From: an uncultured Collinsella sp.
Lineage (GTDB): Bacteria; Actinomycetota; Coriobacteriia; Coriobacteriales; Coriobacteriaceae
Direction of reading: 5' to 3'
Length of the DNA: 19,563 nt
NCBI GenBank assembly: GCA_902494815.1
Contig: CABUVB010000013.1
Span: 1-19,563 of the forward strand
In this document: piece by piece, positions 13,340 through 19,563 of the stretch
Layout of the letters: each line of letters opens with the position of its first letter
How positions within the stretch are numbered: position 1 is the stretch's first letter
Made by a program: the position numbers and the translations under genes
Notes under the pieces: model-generated
What the model was told of the DNA's origin: nothing
The model's input: the letters and a program-made list of their open reading frames with translations, nothing else
Databases searched by the model: none

Positions 13340-14057
13340 GGGGAAGGTCCTCTCCCTCGGCCATACGGCCAAGCAGAATCGCGGTTACGGGACGCAGGTC
13401 CTCGGGCACCGTCACCTTAAGGTTGTCGCGTGGGCTCTGGACACAGCGGACGCGCCCACCCATGCGCTCAACCAGCGATGAATCGTCGGTACCGATAAAG
13501 CCCTCGGCAATGGCTACGGCGTGAGCGCGCTTCATGGCGTCGACGCTAAAGATCTGCGGCGTCTGCGCGGCCCAATAGAGCTCACGCGGCGGCGTCTCGA
13601 CGATATTATCGCCGTCGACGATCTTGAGCGTGTCGATCGCGGGCTGACCGCACACGACACCGTCGAGCGAGCGGTCACCCATGAGCACGTCGATAGCGTG
13701 GTCGATGGCCTCGGTCGTAATGAGCGGACGAGCGCCATCGTGGATGGCGACATATTCGAAACCCGCCGGAACCGCATGCACGCCGGCACGAGTGGAATCC
13801 TGACGGGTATCGCCGGCATCGGCAAAGCTGATGGGCGTGTCATAGTCAAACGGGTCGATGGCCAGGCGGCGCATCTCGGCACGGCGCTCGGCAGGACACA
13901 CCACCACGATGTGGCCGACCTTGTCGCTACGATCGAACGCGCGGATGGACCAGCTCATGAGCGGACGGCCCGCCACGTTAACGAGCTGCTTGCCGCCGGG
14001 ATTTCCAAAGCGCTGACCGCTGCCGCCGGCAACGACCACAGCGCATACGGGCGCCAT
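13329..14057 (-). CDS. ispD: 2-C-methyl-D-erythritol 4-phosphate cytidylyltransferase
   Basis: A 242-residue nucleotidyltransferase that joins CTP and methylerythritol phosphate, two steps before IspF. The N-terminal glycine-rich loop VVAGGSGQRFGNPGGKQ binds CTP; the usual PKQ is GKQ here. HDGARP, WAAQTPQIF, TDDSSLVE and NLKVTVPEDL are in the expected order. Its ATG shares one base with the disA stop (TAATG), and its end overlaps ispF, so the three genes are translationally coupled. Together IspD and IspF show that this organism uses the MEP route and not mevalonate. Confidence 0.95.
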   Translation of the reverse strand: MAPVCAVVVAGGSGQRFGNPGGKQLVNVAGRPLMSWSIRAFDRSDKVGHIVVVCPAERRAEMRRLAIDPFDYDTPISFADAGDTRQDSTRAGVHAVPAGFEYVAIHDGARPLITTEAIDHAIDVLMGDRSLDGVVCGQPAIDTLKIVDGDNIVETPPRELYWAAQTPQIFSVDAMKRAHAVAIAEGFIGTDDSSLVERMGGRVRCVQSPRDNLKVTVPEDLRPVTAILLGRMAEGEDLPHVQ

Positions 14058-15124
14058 TATGCGTTCCCCTGTTTGGTGCCCTTCATGCGGTACAGCGAGT
14101 CCGCAAGAATGGCAGGGTTGTTGACGCCAAAGTCGCCCAAGCGCTCCGGATCCTCGCTGATGTCGTCCATGAGCTCCTGCAGCGAGCCATACTCGTCGAC
14201 GATCTTCTCGGCCACGCCGTCGCGCACGACGGACACGCGCGAAAGCGTGCGCAGGCCCAGCGGCGTCATGACGGAGTCCTCGTCCAGGTCGTCATAGCCC
14301 AGAACTGCCGCCACGTGCTGCGGGTCAGACAGGTCCTTAGGCGTCATGCGACTCAGCTCGGCGCGAATCTTCTCGGCGTTGGCCTCAGAGGAATCGCTTG
14401 CGTAGTCGCGGATCATCAAGTCGTATTCGGTATCCATGCTGGAGCCGGCGAGCTGCTCGAGCTGCATCTGCACGAGCTTGCCCTGGTTGCCCAGCTTGAC
14501 AATGCAATCCTTAAGCTCGGTCTTTGCCTGCTGCATGATCTCGAAGCTCGAGAAAATACCGGTAATGTCGGCGAGCGTGACGTAGTCGTCGAGCTCAAGG
14601 GCCGTCAGGCGCAGCAAGGAGCGGTCGAGCGACTGACGGGTGGTCTGAAGCGTGGCGACGAGCTGGTTGACCGAGCTCATGATGGTGGTGACGGGCTGGA
14701 TCTCGTAGCTCTTGCCGTGGACGTACACGTTGACGACGGCGCGACGAGCCGAAACCGAGATCACGATGGCGTCGGTGAGCACCGACATGCGAGCGGCGGT
14801 GCGGTGACGCATGCCCGTCTCGCTCGTGGCAAGCGAGGGATCGGGATTGAGGTGGAAGTTGGCGCGCAGGATCTGGGTGAGGTCGCCATCGATAACGATG
14901 GCGCCGTCCATCTTGGAAAGCTCGAACAGGCGGTTCGAGGTAAACGAAATGTTGAGCGGGAAGCCGTCGTTACCGGCAGCGAGCACGTTTTCGGTGTCGC
15001 CGACGCAGATAAGGGCGCCCAGGTGACCGGCGATGATCATGTCGAGGGCGGTGCGGATCGGCTGACCAGGTGCCGTCAGGCGGATGGCCTGTTCCATACG
15101 CTTTTGCAGCTCGTTCTTATCCAA
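14057..15124 (-). CDS. disA: DNA-integrity scanning diadenylate cyclase DisA
   Basis: A 355-residue DisA, which condenses two ATP to c-di-AMP. The DAC domain carries DGA at residues 73-75 and RHRTA at 106-110, the two catalytic motifs. A linker and a C-terminal helix-hairpin-helix domain follow, which in Bacillus binds branched DNA and shuts off synthesis at damage. The start appears to be TTG at 15124, with GGGAG seven bases upstream; nearby ATGs are out of frame. It heads the operon and is divergent from the mntP riboswitch unit. radA, its usual upstream partner, is not present here. No c-di-AMP phosphodiesterase or riboswitch for it was seen in the window. Confidence 0.96.
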   Translation of the reverse strand: MDKNELQKRMEQAIRLTAPGQPIRTALDMIIAGHLGALICVGDTENVLAAGNDGFPLNISFTSNRLFELSKMDGAIVIDGDLTQILRANFHLNPDPSLATSETGMRHRTAARMSVLTDAIVISVSARRAVVNVYVHGKSYEIQPVTTIMSSVNQLVATLQTTRQSLDRSLLRLTALELDDYVTLADITGIFSSFEIMQQAKTELKDCIVKLGNQGKLVQMQLEQLAGSSMDTEYDLMIRDYASDSSEANAEKIRAELSRMTPKDLSDPQHVAAVLGYDDLDEDSVMTPLGLRTLSRVSVVRDGVAEKIVDEYGSLQELMDDISEDPERLGDFGVNNPAILADSLYRMKGTKQGNA

Positions 15125-15282
15125 GGCATCGCTCCCATCGTATACGCTCCATAAACGCTAAATAGTTTCTCACGGTTTGTCCCTGCGGCGCTTGCGAAAT
15201 CCGATGCTTACAGAATGAGCGAACACAGCTGAGAGCCCAACCCAAATCAGCTGTTCATGTGGTAGCATCGGGATTCGCATAA

Positions 15283-15417
15283 ATGAGGGAGTAGTCGCGT
15301 GATCGGGTTCGCCTCCGGTGGCGCGGCAAGTCAACACACTGGCCGATGCGGCCTGGCTTGCCTTAATGAACGAGACTCGTGGCTGTGCGCGCAACGCGTA
15401 CGCCACGGGTCTTTTTT
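15283..15417 (+). promoter_or_regulatory. yybP-ykoY manganese riboswitch with expression-platform terminator
   Basis: The aptamer (about 15283-15380) has the hallmarks of the yybP-ykoY family: the L1 GGGAGTAG, a central helix GGCAAGTCAACA..CTGGCTTGCC, and the L3 GAGACT, closed by P1 ATGAG/CTCGT. The P1 3' strand overlaps the left arm of a strong terminator (15378-15417: CGTGGC..GCCACG with a GCAA tetraloop, then six T). The two structures are therefore exclusive. Mn(II) binding should favour P1 and let transcription continue into mntP. A TGG-TAGCAT extended -10 (15260-15268) may be the promoter. Confidence 0.88.
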
Positions 15418-15470
15418 GTTACTCCCCCAAGAGGTACACGCGGGCCCGCCCGCAGAGAGGGAGCCAGACT

Positions 15471-16049
15471 ATGGGACTCGCAGAGCTTGTGTTGCTCGCT
15501 ATCGGCCTTTCTATGGACGCTTTTGCCGTATCCATCTGCAAGGGCCTTGGCATGAAAAGGATCAACCTTAAGGTCGCCGTGATACTCGGCCTGTTCTTTG
15601 GCGGTTTCCAGGCCGGCATGCCCGTAATTGGGTGGGCCCTTGGTAGCCAGTTCATGGGCATCATCAGCCCCATCGACCACTGGATCGCCTTTATCCTGCT
15701 CGCCTTTATCGGCGGCAAGATGCTGTGGGAAGCCTTTACTGAGGACGAGAACGAAGGCGACGGCAAGGATGCCGAAAAGATCGACCTGGGCGAATATCTA
15801 ATCCTTGCCATCGCCACCTCGATTGACGCGCTTGCCGTGGGCATCTCGTTTGCCGCGCTCTCGGTCGATATCGTTCCCGCCGTGTCGCTCATTGGCATCA
15901 CGACCTTTGTCTTCTCCGTTGCCGGCGTAGCGATCGGCCACACCTTTGGCGCGCGCTACGAAAAACCCGCCACCATCGTGGGCGGCGTTGTGCTCATCCT
16001 CATCGGCCTCAAGATTTTGCTGGAGCACCTGGGGATTTTGGCGCTGTAA
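15471..16049 (+). CDS. mntP: Manganese exporter MntP
   Basis: A 192-residue inner-membrane protein with six predicted spans in two repeats. It exports Mn(II). Key acidic residues are D16 in LSMDAFAVS and D119 in TSIDALAVG, matching the positions important in E. coli MntP. The cytoplasmic loop near residues 90-107 is very acidic (TEDENEGDGKDAEK). The reading frame is open upstream, but that part is the riboswitch. ATG at 15471 follows GAGAGGGAG and gives the family-standard MGLAELVLLAIGLSMD start. The riboswitch directly upstream supports both identity and regulation. Confidence 0.96.
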   Translation: MGLAELVLLAIGLSMDAFAVSICKGLGMKRINLKVAVILGLFFGGFQAGMPVIGWALGSQFMGIISPIDHWIAFILLAFIGGKMLWEAFTEDENEGDGKDAEKIDLGEYLILAIATSIDALAVGISFAALSVDIVPAVSLIGITTFVFSVAGVAIGHTFGARYEKPATIVGGVVLILIGLKILLEHLGILAL

Positions 16050-16078
16050 AACACCCTTCAAAACTAAACGTCCGTATG

Positions 16079-16111
16079 AGGCCCCATGCAGAGTTTTGCA
16101 TGGGGCCTTTT
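16079..16111 (+). terminator. Intrinsic terminator of mntP, overlapping an operator-like sequence
   Basis: An 11-bp perfect GC-rich stem (16080-16090 with 16097-16107) around a 6-base loop, followed by TTTT. The TGCAGAGTTTTGCAT inside it (16087-16101) matches the downstream hipB operator arm at 14 of 15 positions. Confidence 0.85.
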
Positions 16112-16154
16112 CATGCAGACTTTTGCATGTCATACTAGGATGCAAAAGTCTGCA
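16108..16154 (+). promoter_or_regulatory. Promoter and inverted-repeat operator of the hipBA module
   Basis: Arms 16114-16128 (TGCAGACTTTTGCAT) and 16140-16154 are perfect 15-base inverted repeats with an 11-base spacer. A plausible promoter, TTTTCA (16108-16113) and CATACT (16131-16136), has a 17-base spacer. The left arm fills most of that spacer and the right arm covers the start region. Binding by the downstream HTH protein would occlude the promoter, as in E. coli hipBA. Confidence 0.75.
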
Positions 16155-16169
16155 CGTTAGGAGATTGCC

Positions 16170-16640
16170 ATGGATACCCTTCCCATCACCACGCCGCGCC
16201 AAGCCGGCATCTACGTGCGTCAGGCGCGCGAGGCGCAGGGGATCACCCGTGCCGTCCTCGCTAAAAAAGCCGGTGTTTCGGAACGCCTGCTCGCATCGCT
16301 CGAGCTGGGAGATGCCACGGGCATTCGGCTCGACAAGCTGCTGGCGGTTTTCGGTGCTCTTGGACTGGCGCTCGCCGCTCAAGGGGATATCGACGAATCG
16401 AAAAACGAGCAACCAGTCGACGCCCCGCATGCTGATTTGCAACCTCGTAGCACCCCCAGGCGCCATCACGCTCAACGTTTTCACCATCGCAACCGTCGCA
16501 GTGCAGCCGTTCCGGCTCTCGCAGATGTCCCCTTTACGTCCGAGCTCTACGACAAGGCCTTCGCCGATTTCGCCATGTCCAATCTCGGAGTCTCGATTGC
16601 CGCAAACCCATCTGCCCAAACCGGGCCCAAAGGGAAGTAG
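16170..16640 (+). CDS. HipB-like XRE-family antitoxin/repressor
   Basis: A 156-residue protein. Residues about 12-66 form an XRE/Cro helix-turn-helix (AGIYVRQAREAQGITRAVLAKKAGVS.., with recognition helix around ERLLASLELG and a DKLLAVFGALGLAL tail), typical of HipB. The middle (about 80-115) is low-complexity, rich in His, Arg and Pro. The C-terminal YDKAFADFAMSNLGVSIAAN is reminiscent of short tails in HipB-like proteins. It is longer than E. coli HipB (88 residues). AGGAG lies six bases before the ATG, just downstream of the inverted-repeat operator. The next gene begins three bases after its stop, the usual antitoxin-toxin order. DNA binding and kinase neutralisation are inferred from the family. 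Confidence 0.85.
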   Translation: MDTLPITTPRQAGIYVRQAREAQGITRAVLAKKAGVSERLLASLELGDATGIRLDKLLAVFGALGLALAAQGDIDESKNEQPVDAPHADLQPRSTPRRHHAQRFHHRNRRSAAVPALADVPFTSELYDKAFADFAMSNLGVSIAANPSAQTGPKGK

Positions 16641-16643
16641 CCA

Positions 16644-17948
16644 ATGACCAGCAAAACGCTTCGGACTATTATTTGCGGCGTACCTGCGGGAACGCTCACG
16701 CAAGATGAGAACGGTCTTGTCAGCTTTGCCTACGATCGAGACTATGACGGGCCAGCCCTATCGACCAACATACCCGTATCAAATCGCACATACGGCCAAC
16801 AGGTCATGAATCCGTACTTGTTTGGCCTTCTACCCGACAGCGAGGACCAACGAAAAGCGATTGCCGCCGAATTCAACGTTAGGCCCAACAATCCCGTTGC
16901 GTTGCTCAGCCATATCGGACTCGACTGTCCGGGCGGAGTGCAGTTTTGTGCCGAAGAAGATGCCGACGCCGTCCTGCATCGCGCTGGCGACTACCGCCCT
17001 ATAGACGACCACGAAATTGCTCTCCGTCTCAAGTCGATCAGAGATGACCGCGATGCATCGTGGATGGGTCTAGATGAAAGTTGGTCACTTGGAGGCAACC
17101 AGGGCAAGTTCGCGCTCGCGTTCATGAACGGCCGCTGGTGCGAATGCATGGGCTCCTCGCCCACGACGCATATTTTCAAAAATGGCGTTATCGGATTTAA
17201 ACTCGAGGCTCTCAATGAGTTTGTCTGCATGAAAAGCGCCCAGCGCGCCGGCATCGCAACGGCAAACGTCGAATATCGTATGTTTGAGGACGAACCTGCC
17301 CTCATTGTTGAGCGCTATGACCGCGTGAAAGTCAAAGACGGAACGATCAGGCGCCTACATCAAGAAGACCTCTGTCAGGCACTTGGGGTGATGCCCGCCC
17401 AAAAGTACACGGCAGACGGCGGCCCGACCACACGCGACATTCAAGAGCTCCTCGTAAATACGAGCCACCATCAACTTAACCTGTATCTGTTTACGCAGAT
17501 ACTGTTCTTCAACGCCATTATCGGCGCACCGGATGCGCACGCGAAAAACTATTCCCTGCTCCTTGGAAACGACGGCGCAGCCATGATGGCTCGAATGTAC
17601 GATGTCGCATCGGGTTTGGCGTATGAGCGCATGCGCCGCCGGGCGCGCCTTGCCATGAGCGTTGGCGGCGAAAATCGTGTGGGGCGCATCGGTCCAGGCG
17701 CCATCCGCCGATATCACGGCATGGACGACCCCGCGCTGGAAGCGGCGCTCACCGATGCCGGGCTGACCGAGAAGTTTTGTTTTGCGACCATGATGGACCT
17801 CGCCTACGAGGTACCCATTTGCATGGAAGAGGTCATGGACGAATACGCCGACCTGCCCGGCATGGCGGACCTGCGCGAGCATATGCTCGGCCCCGTCCGC
17901 GAAAACTGCCAGCGCACCCTCGACCTCATCAGGGCAGAAATGGACTAG
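16644..17948 (+). CDS. hipA: HipA-family serine/threonine kinase toxin
   Basis: A 434-residue protein close in length to E. coli HipA (440). The N-terminal HipA domain spans about residues 5-105 and contains NPYLFGLLPDSEDQRKAIA. The ATP-loop region includes GGNQGKFALAF near 150-160, in place of the usual GxQPK form. It then carries LIVERYDR, the catalytic PDAHAKN with D297, H299 and N302, and the metal-binding YDVASG with D320. The 23-residue spacing equals D309 to D332 in E. coli HipA, which phosphorylates glutamyl-tRNA synthetase. Motifs are intact, so it is probably active; the target here is unknown. It is co-transcribed with the HipB-like gene. No plus-strand terminator with a good U-run follows; the hairpin at 17982-18019 may serve both sides. 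Confidence 0.9.
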   Translation: MTSKTLRTIICGVPAGTLTQDENGLVSFAYDRDYDGPALSTNIPVSNRTYGQQVMNPYLFGLLPDSEDQRKAIAAEFNVRPNNPVALLSHIGLDCPGGVQFCAEEDADAVLHRAGDYRPIDDHEIALRLKSIRDDRDASWMGLDESWSLGGNQGKFALAFMNGRWCECMGSSPTTHIFKNGVIGFKLEALNEFVCMKSAQRAGIATANVEYRMFEDEPALIVERYDRVKVKDGTIRRLHQEDLCQALGVMPAQKYTADGGPTTRDIQELLVNTSHHQLNLYLFTQILFFNAIIGAPDAHAKNYSLLLGNDGAAMMARMYDVASGLAYERMRRRARLAMSVGGENRVGRIGPGAIRRYHGMDDPALEAALTDAGLTEKFCFATMMDLAYEVPICMEEVMDEYADLPGMADLREHMLGPVRENCQRTLDLIRAEMD

Positions 17949-17975
17949 GTGGCCGTAATTTCGCAATTATCAAAC

Positions 17976-18020
17976 AAAAAAGAGGGGGGCACCCGTCGCA
18001 AAAGCTCGGATGCCCCCTCT
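17976..18020 (-). terminator. Intrinsic terminator of pepD
   Basis: On the minus strand GAGGGGGCATCCG pairs with CGGGTGCCCCCCTC (one bulge, one wobble) and is followed by TTTTTT. It lies between the convergent hipA and pepD genes. A second, weaker stem GCTAGCA/TGCTAGC (18041-18047 with 18063-18069) precedes it just after the pepD stop. Confidence 0.88.
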
Positions 18021-18076
18021 CGTAATGTCATTTGCAATCTGCTAGCACGTGGCTCGAACTGCTGCTAGCGCGACCT

Positions 18077-19534
18077 TTACGCAGCGAGGCGCTTGAGGAC
18101 GTCGATGAGCAGCTCGTAGAAGCGCTCGGCAGAAGCGAGCTCCATGCTCTCGTCCGGGGTGTGGACATCGGAGAGCGTCGGGCCCACGGCGATGGCATCC
18201 AGGCCGTGCAGGGCCTCGGCAAACAGGCCGCACTCAAGGCCGGCGTGAATGGACTCGATGCGCAGCTCGGAGCCAAAGAGCTCGCGATAGCTCTCGACAA
18301 AGACGTCGCGAACCGGCGAATGCTCGGCATAGCTCCAGCCGGGATACTCGAACTCGAACTTGGCGTCGAAGCCCAGGACATCGGCCAGCGTCTGCAGACG
18401 GTCCTTGAACTCGTTCTGCAGCGAGGTGATCGAAGAGCGCGGGGACAGCATGATCTTGACCTCGTCGTCAGAAGTGGCAACCACACCGATGTTGGAGGAA
18501 ACCTCGACGGAGCCGTCGGTGGCGACGTTGCGGCGAATCACGCCGTTAGGGGCAAGACGCAGGGCGCGGATGAGGGCAAGCGCGGACTTCTGGTCCATGG
18601 CCTCGACCTCGGCGTCGTCGGCAATCTCGACGGTGCAGGTAAAGCCGGGGTCGAAGACCTCGAGCTCGGCAGTGACGTCGGCGATGATGCCCCTTGCGAT
18701 CTGGGCCGCCGCCTCGGCGGCAGCGTGGTCGGCGTAGACCAGAACAGCCTTGCACTCACGGTTGATGGCGTTGTCCTTGGTGCCGCCGTTAAAGCTAACG
18801 ATGGCGGGCTCGCCGGCAACCATCAGGCGGTCGATGATGCGGGCCATGATGAGGTTGCCGTTGCCGCGCTCCAGGTTGATATCGCTGCCGGAGTGACCGC
18901 CCAGCAGGCCGGAGATGTCGAGCGTGAGGGTGCTACCGGTCTTGTGCTCGCGCGCGATCGGGCAGGTGTAGGTAACGACGACGCCACCGGCGCAGCTGAC
19001 GGTGGCAACGCCCTCTTCCTCGGAATCGAGGTTGATCATGGTACGGGCGGTGATCTGGGACTTGTCGAGCGTCTCGGCGCCAACCAGGCCGGTCTCCTCG
19101 TCGGTGGTGAACACGCACTCGAGGGCCGGATGAGCAATCGAATCGTCATCGAGAACAGTGAGCATCAGAGCGACGGCAATACCGTTGTCGGCGCCCAGAG
19201 TGGTGCCGTTAGCGGTGAGGACGCCGTCCTTGACGACCAGGTCGATACCATCGGTCGTAAAGTCGTGTTCAACGGAGCCCAACTTGTCGCACACCATATC
19301 GATGTGGCCCTGCAGCATCACGGTCGGGGCATTCTCGGCGCCGGCAGATGCGGGCTTGCGAATGATGACGTTGTAGACCCCGTCCTGGTACACATCGAGA
19401 CCGCGCTCCTTGGCAAACGCAACCAGGAAATCGCTGATGCCCTTCTCGTTGCCAGACCCACGGGGGATCGCGCTGACCTCCTCAAAGAAATGGAACAGCT
19501 GGGCGGGCTCGTAGCCGGTAATCTTGTAGTCCAT
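18077..19534 (-). CDS. pepD: Cytosolic aminoacyl-histidine dipeptidase PepD (M20C)
   Basis: A 485-residue metallopeptidase, the same length as E. coli PepD. It hydrolyses Xaa-His and other dipeptides in the cytoplasm. Two-metal site residues are in LQGHIDMV (H77, D79), LGADNG (D116), TDEETG (E146, E147), INLDSEEEG (D170) and the late His of LSDVHTPDES. A lid/dimerisation domain with SGLLGGHSGSDIN lies between. The start at 19534 follows AAGGAGG by four bases; a TTG at 19552 would add six residues but places the ribosome site inside the gene. It is a single-gene unit with its own terminator, convergent with hipA. There is no signal peptide. Confidence 0.95.
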   Translation of the reverse strand: MDYKITGYEPAQLFHFFEEVSAIPRGSGNEKGISDFLVAFAKERGLDVYQDGVYNVIIRKPASAGAENAPTVMLQGHIDMVCDKLGSVEHDFTTDGIDLVVKDGVLTANGTTLGADNGIAVALMLTVLDDDSIAHPALECVFTTDEETGLVGAETLDKSQITARTMINLDSEEEGVATVSCAGGVVVTYTCPIAREHKTGSTLTLDISGLLGGHSGSDINLERGNGNLIMARIIDRLMVAGEPAIVSFNGGTKDNAINRECKAVLVYADHAAAEAAAQIARGIIADVTAELEVFDPGFTCTVEIADDAEVEAMDQKSALALIRALRLAPNGVIRRNVATDGSVEVSSNIGVVATSDDEVKIMLSPRSSITSLQNEFKDRLQTLADVLGFDAKFEFEYPGWSYAEHSPVRDVFVESYRELFGSELRIESIHAGLECGLFAEALHGLDAIAVGPTLSDVHTPDESMELASAERFYELLIDVLKRLAA

Positions 19535-19563
19535 GGTGCCTCCTTGGCGCAACTGGTTAGACA

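Overview
The window is a high-GC bacterial chromosome segment that looks like a member of the Coriobacteriia, most plausibly Collinsella. This is an inference from three things: strongly GC-biased codons, a Bacillus-like gene order around disA-ispD-ispF-cysS-rlmB-yacP and rpmG-secE-nusG-rplK-rplA, and many hairpin-type intergenic repeats. No marker gene here fixes the species.

Layout. (1) 52-2675 (+): a cytoplasmic protein with a ParB-like front half and a BMP/Med-type ligand-binding back half, overlapping a metallophosphoesterase gene. Two hairpins close the unit, the second shared with the convergent ribosomal operon. (2) 5443 down to 2801 (-): a translation/export operon from one good promoter, in the order rpmG, tRNA-Trp, secE, nusG, rplK, rplA. 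(3) 7274 down to 5584 (-): a second strong promoter drives tRNA-Tyr, tRNA-Thr(GGT), tRNA-Met and then tuf, ending at an intrinsic terminator. The two promoters share an almost identical 18-base stretch around the -35 box. (4) 7285-7923: non-coding and dense in repeats, with a nested inverted repeat of about 121 bases and three copies of an 80-base-period hairpin repeat. (5) 7924-8108 (-): tRNA-Thr(TGT) with its own promoter and terminator. (6) 8203-9614 (+): a gene fusing an excisionase/MerR-type helix-turn-helix to a HipA-like kinase, preceded by a perfect 22-base inverted repeat around its likely promoter. (7) 15124 down to 9642 (-): a tight operon disA, ispD, ispF, cysS, rlmB, yacP. It covers c-di-AMP synthesis, two MEP isoprenoid steps, Cys-tRNA synthesis, 23S rRNA methylation and an NYN ribonuclease. 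(8) 15283-16049 (+): a yybP-ykoY manganese riboswitch with a terminator, in front of the Mn exporter gene mntP. (9) 16114-17948 (+): a classical two-gene hipBA-type module with its own inverted-repeat operator. (10) 19534 down to 18077 (-): pepD, an M20C dipeptidase, ending in a strong terminator.

The most distinctive feature is that two HipA-family kinase loci of different architecture flank a housekeeping operon. One is a single self-contained HTH-kinase protein and the other is a HipB/HipA pair. The single-gene locus, with tuf and the tRNAs, sits where Bacillus-type genomes carry yacP directly followed by sigH-rpmG-secE-nusG. No sigH-like gene is visible here.
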